DNA of 64,000 bases from positions 62,001 to 126,000 of the forward strand of contig NZ_VOJA01000004.1 of the NCBI RefSeq assembly GCF_007923265.1, given 5' to 3'. Source of the stretch: Francisella salimarina (GTDB lineage: Bacteria > Pseudomonadota > Gammaproteobacteria > Francisellales > Francisellaceae). Made by a program: the position numbers and the translations under genes. Shown one piece after another: positions 56,928 to 64,000 of the stretch; positions within the stretch are counted from its first letter, which is position 1, and every line of letters begins with the position of its first letter. The notes below the pieces were generated by a model that did no database searches, was not told where the DNA came from, and saw only the letters and a program-made list of their open reading frames with translations.

Positions 56928-57764
56928 TTAGTAGCCTTTCTTTTTAAGTAGTAGCTTATCTGTATTCTTATAAGACTGAGGGGCGAAATCTCCCATCCAT
57001 TCTTTAACTGCTTTGAAGTTCTCGATAAATGTTTGTTTATCGCCATCTGATACTTTTTCAGCATTAGAGTTTACAAATTCAGCAAATTCGGTGATAGTTT
57101 GCTGTCTTTGCTTATCTGACATAATAATATCAGCATATAAGCCTGGACCTTGGCTAAAAAGTCTACCAACAATGTTGAGTTCCATTTTATATACAGGGCT
57201 CGCTAACTTTAGCATTCTTTGAATATCAACATTTTTGTGCTTAAGAAATAGACCTAGACAGTAGACACTAAAATGCTCAATACCTTGGATAAAAGTCATA
57301 GCTTCATCATGCTCTTCGGGAGTCATTTTTTCGATACTAAAGCCAATTCTCGCTAGATCATCGATAAAGTATTGATACTTATCTTGCTGTTTACCATCAC
57401 AGACTACAATTACCTGATTGTCGGGAGAGCTAATAGTTGGACCAAATATGGGATGTAGCCCCACCACAGGACCATCATAATTAGCTAACATACTATCTAA
57501 AGGTTCTTTTTTGATACTAGTATAGTCAGCTAATATAGTGCCTTCAGAAAGATAGGATATTGTTTTTTTGATAATTTCATCAGTTAAATATATTGGTACA
57601 GATAATACAACAATGTCTTGATTAGCAAGTTTTTGCTCGGGGGTTTGCCAATCACTTTCATCAAAAATAGTTAGTGCATACTCAGGTAGGAATTTGCTAA
57701 AGATATTTTGAGTCATCTGACCCATTTCACCACTACCACCAATTATACAAATTCTTTTTTGCAT
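56928..57764 (-). CDS. tyrA: Prephenate dehydrogenase
   Basis: A 278-residue NAD(P)-dependent enzyme of tyrosine synthesis. The N-terminal Rossmann motif is IIGGSGEMGQM, followed by VVLSVPIYL, ADYTSIK and GLHPIFGPT with the catalytic His; HDEAMTFIQGIEHF is the characteristic helix of the C-terminal domain. No chorismate mutase domain is fused, in contrast to enterobacterial TyrA. The next gene upstream is dtd, with 2 bases between them, so they form a small operon. Confidence 0.88.
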   Translation of the reverse strand: MQKRICIIGGSGEMGQMTQNIFSKFLPEYALTIFDESDWQTPEQKLANQDIVVLSVPIYLTDEIIKKTISYLSEGTILADYTSIKKEPLDSMLANYDGPVVGLHPIFGPTISSPDNQVIVVCDGKQQDKYQYFIDDLARIGFSIEKMTPEEHDEAMTFIQGIEHFSVYCLGLFLKHKNVDIQRMLKLASPVYKMELNIVGRLFSQGPGLYADIIMSDKQRQQTITEFAEFVNSNAEKVSDGDKQTFIENFKAVKEWMGDFAPQSYKNTDKLLLKKKGY

Positions 57765-57766
57765 AT

Positions 57767-58204
57767 TTATACCTTAAAAGTAAAAGTTACAGGACCATCA
57801 TTTGTCAAAGACACTTTCATATCAGCACCAAATATTCCTGTTTGGACTTTATCATATTTATTCTTGAATATATCTACAAACTCTTTGAATTTTTCTTTTG
57901 CTATTTCAGGAGGACAACCGCTACTAAAGCTTGGTCTATTACCTTTCTTTGTATCAGCAGCAAGTGTAAATTGTGGTACAAGAATTATCTCTCCATTAAT
58001 ATCTGCTAGAGATAAGTTCATCTTGCCTACATCATCTTCAAATATACGATACTTGATGATTTTATCAGTCATTTTTTCGAAGTTTTGGTGAGTGTCTTCT
58101 TTCTCAACACACACTAGTGCTAAGATACCTTTATTTATATCAGCAACTTTTTGACCATCAACCGCTACATTTGCGCAGTTTACTCTTTGTATGATACTAA
58201 GCAT
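57767..58204 (-). CDS. dtd: D-aminoacyl-tRNA deacylase
   Basis: A 145-residue homodimeric enzyme that clears D-amino acids from tRNAs. The two family signatures are visible: PQFTLAADT (family SQxxL) in the middle and NDGPVT (family NxGPxT) at the C-terminus. The N-terminus [17 protein letters not shown] is typical. A paired tyrA-dtd arrangement is not obviously functional, but both genes touch tyrosine metabolism. Confidence 0.93.
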   Translation of the reverse strand: MLSIIQRVNCANVAVDGQKVADINKGILALVCVEKEDTHQNFEKMTDKIIKYRIFEDDVGKMNLSLADINGEIILVPQFTLAADTKKGNRPSFSSGCPPEIAKEKFKEFVDIFKNKYDKVQTGIFGADMKVSLTNDGPVTFTFKV

Positions 58205-58296
58205 ATCAATATATTGTTTTTGTTAAATCAATCCTTAAATTGTATCAAAAACATCTGTATACTCTTACAAAAATATTTGTTAAATAAAATCTCTAA

Positions 58297-59712
58297 ATGA
58301 AAAAAATATTTCCTCTGGTTCTTTTTGTCGTTTTGTATCTTTTGATATGGGATGGGCTAACTCTCTTGATTCATTCTCCTTATAGTATTTCTCCGGATAC
58401 TGCAGAAAATATTATGTGGGGTATGCATCCAAGTTTAATGTATGATAAGCATCCAGGGTTAGGTGCACTATTCCTTAGACCATTTGTATTACTTTTTTCA
58501 CCATTATTAGCGAATCTATTAGCAACATCTATTTGTATAGTCGTTACTTGGCTCTATGTATACAAGATAATGAGGCTATATTTTGAGCATAAAGAAGCTA
58601 TTTTTGTTACGCTACTATCATTATTAAGCTTTTTTTATATGGGAGAGTTTTTTCTTCAATATAATCAAAATATAATATTGTTGCCATTTTGGACAGCAAG
58701 TGCTTATTACTTTATAAAAGCTGTAAATTCTAATAGAGTTATCTATTGGCTCTTAACAGCTTTAATAGTTGCTTTAGCAGTTTATGCTAAGTTTCAAATA
58801 GCTATAGTAGCAATCGCAATGCTGATGTATTTAATATTTAATTACAAGATTCATTATACTAAGAATATCTTATTATCAGCTATATTTGGTTTTGTATTGC
58901 TAATACCAGGTATGGTTTCTTTGTATGAGCTTAACTTTATCACTATACATTATGCCGCAGCTAGAGTTGCGGAACCTGATTCAGGTATGCTTTTTAATAT
59001 ATTTAATGGCTTATTTGATAGTATATTTCAGCTACTTAATTTTGCTGTTGCTATAGTTATCCTTGTATATTTAGCTTTTAGAAAGAATTTAGTGAGAGGT
59101 GACTCTAAATTAGCCAATAACCAAAAGGCTATAGTTTATATAGGAGTTGTTCCATATATAATTTTTTGTTTATTAGAAATGTTTAATGGAACATTACCAA
59201 CAGAGTGGTTAGTGTGTGCTACAGCACTATTTATTCCAGCAATATATGTGTTATTAAGGCTGAAAGTTTCTAATATTTCTATATATAAAATAGTAATGTT
59301 TGGTTTGATTGTGAATCTGATTTATTTTATTGTGTTTAATATAAATACTTTCACAAATAATAGGATAGAGCATAATAACATTGGCAATGGTATTGCCGTA
59401 GTAGCCGATAATTTAATTAAAGATAATCATTTAGCTTACCCAGAGTATGCATCAGGAAGCTGGGATTATGGACTTTATCTGACAGCATTTATGAGTAAGC
59501 ATCCTAACTTTGTAAGAGAGTGGTACAAATTAAGCTCTAAAGGCTCTATGGTTATGGTTTTCCCTGGCTGTGGTGGTGAATATGGTTATATAGATAATGA
59601 TATCAAAACACTCGGCTATAAGGTTATATATAAGAAGTGCCAAAATGTGCAATTAGTAGATAAAATAAAACCTCAAGAGAAACCTTTTACGTTCTATTTT
59701 GTTGAGAAGTAA
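58297..59712 (+). CDS. GT39/ArnT-like membrane glycosyltransferase
   Basis: A 471-residue inner-membrane protein with about 11 helices and a C-terminal soluble part. The acidic motif ISPDTAEN near residue 32, after the first helix, matches the catalytic loop of GT-C glycosyltransferases (PMT/ArnT type), and the layout fits. Such enzymes move sugars from undecaprenyl phosphate to lipid A, protein or glycan in the periplasm. Cysteines at about 430 and 447 may be paired. The 3' end overlaps the convergent MFS gene by 26 bases. The acceptor is unknown. Confidence 0.75.
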   Translation: MKKIFPLVLFVVLYLLIWDGLTLLIHSPYSISPDTAENIMWGMHPSLMYDKHPGLGALFLRPFVLLFSPLLANLLATSICIVVTWLYVYKIMRLYFEHKEAIFVTLLSLLSFFYMGEFFLQYNQNIILLPFWTASAYYFIKAVNSNRVIYWLLTALIVALAVYAKFQIAIVAIAMLMYLIFNYKIHYTKNILLSAIFGFVLLIPGMVSLYELNFITIHYAAARVAEPDSGMLFNIFNGLFDSIFQLLNFAVAIVILVYLAFRKNLVRGDSKLANNQKAIVYIGVVPYIIFCLLEMFNGTLPTEWLVCATALFIPAIYVLLRLKVSNISIYKIVMFGLIVNLIYFIVFNINTFTNNRIEHNNIGNGIAVVADNLIKDNHLAYPEYASGSWDYGLYLTAFMSKHPNFVREWYKLSSKGSMVMVFPGCGGEYGYIDNDIKTLGYKVIYKKCQNVQLVDKIKPQEKPFTFYFVEK

Positions 59713-60922
59713 GCTTTCTTATATGCACCATAAAAATTATAACTATAATAATCACACATAAAATTGGTCCAAGTATAATAGGAACCTGTTTGTCTATATG
59801 TTGACCTAAGAATCCAGAAATAAATAAGCAGATTGAAGCGCCGATTGAGCCAGACATTATCAAGAAAGAAGACACTTTAGGACTTGAGTAATTAGCATTA
59901 TTTATACCATAGCCTAGAAGTGTAGGGAACATCGCCGCACATCCAAATCCTAATACTACACCACCTAATATAAATCCATAAAGACTCTCAGCAATCAAGA
60001 ATATTATAAATCCTATCAAAGTAATAAATGAACTTATCATAATATAAACAGCAGGCTTAATTCTTGTAAGTACGAATAGTCCTACAATCAATCTTGAAAT
60101 AGCAATAATACCCCAAAATAAGCCGATAATAAGACCGACATCGGTGACTTTTAGGTGCTTAGCTTCTTGTAAATATGGTGAGAACCAATATGAAACAATA
60201 TATTCGATATATACATAAATCATTATCGCTAATGCAATCAGCACTACACTAAGATTTAGAAGTTTTGGTTTAGATGATTCGAGCTTGTTATCTACGTTAT
60301 CAATTTTGATTGAACTTTTATCTTCAAACTTAGTCAAAAATATAATTACTAATAACACTAAGTATAAGCATCCCATGCCTATAAATACTGCACGCCATGA
60401 GAAGTGTTCAACTATATGACCACCAATAAAAGGTACAAATGCAGATCCTGCGCCAAAGAAGAAATTTAGAACATTTAGGCGTGATTCACTTTTGCCACTT
60501 TTAGCGTATGCTGCATGAATAGTCTGACTAACAGCAGGAACTAAAAAGCCTACACAAGTACCATTTAAAAGAGCGCACAAAGCATAGATATATAAAGGAA
60601 ATCCTACTGCTATAGTAAATTGAGCGATAAGGCCTATTATCAAGGCAATTAATAAGGTATTTCTGCAACCTAAAGAGCTCATTGTTTTTGAGCTTAAGGC
60701 GTTACCTATCAAGAGACCTAATATATTCAACACATCAATATAGACAATATGTGATACATTTACATGATAATGACTAGAAATTTGAGGTGATACTAGTCCT
60801 AATATAGCTCCAAAACCACCTGTAATAAAAGCAGCTATGAAACAAATACTTACGGCTTTTATTTTTAAGTTTTCTGGGACTATAAAAGTTGATAATTGAT
60901 TACTTGTATTAATTGATGCCAT
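59687..60922 (-). CDS. MFS transporter (FucP-like sugar permease)
   Basis: A 411-residue 12-helix major facilitator. GGFGAILGLVSPQIS in the first helix and LNGTCVGFLVPAVSQTIHAAY in TM4 resemble the fucose/galactose/glucose:H+ symporter branch, and GLFWGIIAISRLIVGLFV is the mid-protein motif. It lies 19 bases downstream of the GH32 gene, in the same direction, so the most reasonable substrate is sucrose or a fructose-containing sugar (inference). Confidence 0.82.
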   Translation of the reverse strand: MASINTSNQLSTFIVPENLKIKAVSICFIAAFITGGFGAILGLVSPQISSHYHVNVSHIVYIDVLNILGLLIGNALSSKTMSSLGCRNTLLIALIIGLIAQFTIAVGFPLYIYALCALLNGTCVGFLVPAVSQTIHAAYAKSGKSESRLNVLNFFFGAGSAFVPFIGGHIVEHFSWRAVFIGMGCLYLVLLVIIFLTKFEDKSSIKIDNVDNKLESSKPKLLNLSVVLIALAIMIYVYIEYIVSYWFSPYLQEAKHLKVTDVGLIIGLFWGIIAISRLIVGLFVLTRIKPAVYIMISSFITLIGFIIFLIAESLYGFILGGVVLGFGCAAMFPTLLGYGINNANYSSPKVSSFLIMSGSIGASICLFISGFLGQHIDKQVPIILGPILCVIIIVIIFMVHIRKLTSQQNRT

Positions 60923-60941
60923 TACTATACTCTCTGTTTTT

Positions 60942-62663
60942 TTATTCCCATATTGAACTAAGCTGATGTAGTTTGACAGTTATATCATTTTTATTAGCTA
61001 CTCTTATCTGTAATGTATTTTCTATTATATTAGAAGGATCAAATCGCATCGTAATAGACTCTTCACCTTTATTAACAAAAAGCTCTATACTAGTTGTATC
61101 TAAGAAAATATCTACACTTACATTTTGAGATGATATATCTACTATAGAAGCTTCTGTCATGACCTCCGAGAAGTTATTTTTTACAATTAACTGATTATTT
61201 TGATAGCTAATATTAAAGATATGATTTTGATTAGTTTTAAGAAGATTTAGTTGCCATTGCTCTTTAGAGCTAAAATCTAAATTTAGTTCTATTAGATTTG
61301 AAAGCAGAGCAATATCTTGATCGAAGTTTCTGATTTCTATAGTTTTATTTCTAAGGTTTTTATAATTATCTACAGGATAAGATAAAAGTTTATCTTTGTT
61401 TATTCTAAGCTGTCTCATTAAGCTCATAGCACCTGCAGAATCTTCTTTTGCTCGATTTTTAAAATCTTCCCAACAGTTCATCCAGCCTATGGTATACCTA
61501 TTACCATTAGCTTCGAAAGTTTGTGGAGCATAAAATTCCTTCGCTGAGTCTATATATCTAAGAGGAGTCTTAGGTATGAAATGTTTGCCATCAAAATCAC
61601 CAATATAGTAATACGATTGATAATTAAAATCTTTTTTATCTTTAGTTTCAAATATTGACAAAATAAGAACATATTTATCATCAAGGTAAAATAGATCCGG
61701 ACACTCTAATGTTCTACCTGAGAGAGTTTTCTCTTGAAATAAGATACTATGATAAACCCAGCTCTCAGCATCATTAGATCTATACAGTACAACGCTTGGA
61801 TATCCATTTGCATAGGTGCCAATAATTAGGTAGTAACAGTCAAATTTTTCATCAAACCATACTTTAGTATCTCTAAAATCATAAGAACAAAAATCTGGCT
61901 TATGATTTATTACTGTTGTGGGTTTTGAGAAGTGAATAGCATCTTTGCTTTTGATGAGATTTTGTTTTTCTATAAAGATATTTGGAGTATTGTCTAAATC
62001 TTCAAAGTGCTCTGTATAAGTCAGAAAAAGCTCATTATTGATAACTGTAGCACTTCCTGAGAAAGCCCCACCAATATATCTATCATCAAGATCGTTTTGT
62101 GGGTATATAGCAATAGGTAGATGTTGCCAATGTACCATATCTTCAGATACTGCATGTCCCCAGTGTAGCATTGGTGTATGCTTACCATAAGGATAATGTT
62201 GGTAAAACATATGATATTTACCATTGAAGTAAACTAGGCCATTTGGATCATTTAACCAAGCTTCTTTTGCAGTGAAGTGATATTGTAGACGTTTAGTATT
62301 TCTTATATTTGAATTATCATGAGAATGACATGACTGCCATTTACCATGTTTCAGACTAAAGCAGATACCTCCCTGCTCAAGCAAAGAATCATCATACAGC
62401 CAACCGTTCTCTATACTTATATTTTGAGTATCACAAACAATTTTTAGGATATATTCCTTATTAGCTTCTAGTAACCACTCAATATGATAATACTTAGTTT
62501 TTAGTGTGGTTGTTTGGATTGGATGACATTCTACAACTGTATCATTGTGATAGAGCTTAAATTGCCCATGCTGATTGGTATTATAGTCAAAAGATATTAC
62601 ACAGTTAGTTTTGACATTTAGGCTAAAAGAATTTTCATCGAGTTTTGTTATAAGCATTTTCAA
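60942..62663 (-). CDS. GH32 beta-fructofuranosidase (sucrose/fructan hydrolase)
   Basis: A 573-residue glycoside hydrolase family 32 enzyme that hydrolyses sucrose or fructans. The nucleophile Asp139 lies in WLNDPNG (136-142), the stabilising Asp in FRDTKVW (about 268-274) and the acid/base Glu in LECPDLF (about 319-325). It has an about 125-residue N-terminal beta region before the propeller and the usual C-terminal beta-sandwich. There is no signal peptide, so the sugar must be imported first, in agreement with the permease gene downstream. Sucrose-6-phosphate hydrolase is an alternative, but no PTS gene is present. Confidence 0.9.
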   Translation of the reverse strand: MKMLITKLDENSFSLNVKTNCVISFDYNTNQHGQFKLYHNDTVVECHPIQTTTLKTKYYHIEWLLEANKEYILKIVCDTQNISIENGWLYDDSLLEQGGICFSLKHGKWQSCHSHDNSNIRNTKRLQYHFTAKEAWLNDPNGLVYFNGKYHMFYQHYPYGKHTPMLHWGHAVSEDMVHWQHLPIAIYPQNDLDDRYIGGAFSGSATVINNELFLTYTEHFEDLDNTPNIFIEKQNLIKSKDAIHFSKPTTVINHKPDFCSYDFRDTKVWFDEKFDCYYLIIGTYANGYPSVVLYRSNDAESWVYHSILFQEKTLSGRTLECPDLFYLDDKYVLILSIFETKDKKDFNYQSYYYIGDFDGKHFIPKTPLRYIDSAKEFYAPQTFEANGNRYTIGWMNCWEDFKNRAKEDSAGAMSLMRQLRINKDKLLSYPVDNYKNLRNKTIEIRNFDQDIALLSNLIELNLDFSSKEQWQLNLLKTNQNHIFNISYQNNQLIVKNNFSEVMTEASIVDISSQNVSVDIFLDTTSIELFVNKGEESITMRFDPSNIIENTLQIRVANKNDITVKLHQLSSIWE

Positions 62664-62805
62664 AACAATAAAGAAGTATATAAGAAAAGTTTAAGTGACT
62701 AAATATCTATAGTCAATTTATAATCATTAAAACAAAATTAGGCTTACTATTTTGCACAATGTGTTATAGATTATATTGTTATAAATTTAGTAAAGAGAAT
62801 TGGTT

Positions 62806-64000
62806 TTGATAAAAGATATAAAGGTAAGGCAGTTTTCAGTATTGTGGTTTATAGAGTTATGGGAGAGATATGCTTTTTATAGCTTCCAAGCTTTATTTAT
62901 GCTTTTTATAACAGCTAGTCATATTAGTGAGTCACAAGGGTATCTAATTTTTGGGATATTTGCTTCATTAATTTATATTACGCCAACCATAGGTGGATAT
63001 ATATCTGATAAAGTTATCGGCATAAAAAATGCTTTAGTTACTGGTGCAATTCTACTGTTATTAGGTTATGTTGTATTAGCAATGTCTAATGATCTTAAGC
63101 ATATTAGCTGGGCGTTATCATTAATTATTGTTGGTAATGGTTTATTTAAGCCTGCTCCAACAGCGTTAATTTCAAAGATTTTTAATGACAATCCTGCACA
63201 GTCACATTCAGCATTTACACTTTATTATATGGGTGTAAATATAGGGAGTTTTTTAGCAATAGCATTTACTCCTATTATTGCAAAATATACTAGTTATTCA
63301 TATGCTTTTATAATTTGTGTTATTGGTATGATTTTAGCACTATCAAATTATGCTTGGCGTGCAAGATTATTAAAAGATATTGAACCAGAGAATAAAAAAA
63401 TAACCAATAAAACTAAAGCTCTAGTCTCATTGGTATGTTTATTACAAATAGCTATTTGTTATGCTTTATTTCAGATGACAGATATATCTCTGTATTTAAT
63501 AATAGTTGTCTGTTTATTAACTTTTTTGTACATGCTGAATGATGCAAAAAATACTTCGAGTAAAAAAGAAAAAATACTACAGATAATCGGTGTGATTTTA
63601 GTAATTGAAGCAGTTATCTATTTTATTATTTATAACCAAATGTTTTCTACATTAGTTTTGTTTGCTGACCATAATGTAAATCTTAATTTGATTGGGTTTA
63701 ATGTTTCTCCAGCAACTTATGCAGCACTAGACTCTTTTTGGTTAGTGGTTCTAAGTCCTATTTTGGCAATACTGTATAAGAAGAGTGTAAGTCACTTATC
63801 AATCCCTTATAAATACTCTATAGGTACAGTGATAGCTGGGTTAGCTCCATTAACATTATACTTAGTCATTATGTTAACGCAGAAAAATGGCTTTATTGAT
63901 GGTAATTGGATGATTATCTACTTCTTCTTTGGAGCATTAGCAGAATTGTTGGTTGCTGCTTTAGGTTTTTCTTTGATAGCGATTTATTTTAGAAAAGAGA
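62806..64000 (+). CDS. POT-family proton-dependent oligopeptide transporter (3' truncated)
   Basis: An open frame that runs to the end of the window (398 codons visible, no stop). It begins at a TTG with AAAGAGA about 9 bases upstream. The first helix holds ELWERYAFYS, the ExxER motif that couples proton and peptide transport, and later GGYISDKVIG and GNGLFKPAPTALISKIF match the family. At least nine hydrophobic segments follow. It imports di- and tripeptides across the inner membrane. The gene is divergent from the GH32 gene, with 142 bases between. Confidence 0.9.
   Translation, partial: MIKDIKVRQFSVLWFIELWERYAFYSFQALFMLFITASHISESQGYLIFGIFASLIYITPTIGGYISDKVIGIKNALVTGAILLLLGYVVLAMSNDLKHISWALSLIIVGNGLFKPAPTALISKIFNDNPAQSHSAFTLYYMGVNIGSFLAIAFTPIIAKYTSYSYAFIICVIGMILALSNYAWRARLLKDIEPENKKITNKTKALVSLVCLLQIAICYALFQMTDISLYLIIVVCLLTFLYMLNDAKNTSSKKEKILQIIGVILVIEAVIYFIIYNQMFSTLVLFADHNVNLNLIGFNVSPATYAALDSFWLVVLSPILAILYKKSVSHLSIPYKYSIGTVIAGLAPLTLYLVIMLTQKNGFIDGNWMIIYFFFGALAELLVAALGFSLIAIYFRKE

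Overview
The window is 64 kb of very A+T-rich chromosomal DNA from a gammaproteobacterium, most likely a Francisella species. The genus call is an inference from several things that agree: the DnaA and beta-clamp sequences, a tmRNA whose tag ends in ANDSNFAAVAKAA, an IS5-family element with the 247-residue transposase length I associate with ISFtu2, a DUF3568-type lipoprotein, and an rng-oriC-dnaA-dnaN layout. I do not assign a species.

Layout. 0-3 kb: the end of an unrecognised gene, then pepN. 3-10.3 kb: a leftward tryptophan operon trpR-trpE-trpG-trpD, followed without a gap by three non-trp genes (an Ntn amide hydrolase, an exported MsrA and a GyrI-like effector-binding protein), then a fused trpCF. 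A palindrome in front of trpR is a good candidate TrpR operator. 10.5-15.4 kb: tRNA-Thr and tRNA-Asp, rng, the replication origin with DnaA boxes, dnaA and dnaN. 15.5-21.2 kb: transporters, small exported or membrane proteins, a COQ4-like protein and the tmRNA gene ssrA. 21.3-30.7 kb and 55.4-56.8 kb: pyrimidine synthesis (pyrB, carB, carA, pyrC, then pyrF-pyrD). Only pyrE of the de novo pathway is missing. The pyrC leader can fold a hairpin that takes in part of its own Shine-Dalgarno sequence.

31-50.4 kb is an accessory region. It holds two large paralogous secreted proteins with an IS5-family element between them; a three-gene sensory operon (response regulator, periplasmic binding protein, hybrid histidine kinase with two receiver-like domains); and a convergent 53-residue ORF that looks like a free-standing histidine-kinase dimerisation/phosphotransfer hairpin. 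Next come two tandem 262-residue secreted paralogs with duplicated promoters, a PI-PLC-like phospholipase, a GDSL lipase, and a FUSC/HlyD efflux pair with a divergent LysR regulator. The most interesting candidate system is the sensory operon plus the tiny DHp-like protein. The kinase ends in receiver domains but has no fused Hpt, so the small protein could be the missing phosphotransfer step. This is inference and needs testing.

50.4-64 kb: a SOUL-family lipoprotein, a probable periplasmic chorismate mutase, a large transglutaminase-like/DUF2126 protein, pyrF-pyrD, tyrA, dtd, a membrane glycosyltransferase, a sugar permease with a GH32 fructosidase, and a POT-family peptide transporter running off the end. 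Intergenic regions near 22.3, 30.8 and 56.8 kb carry two families of short palindromic repeats, and at 30.8 kb one family appears to have inserted into the other.
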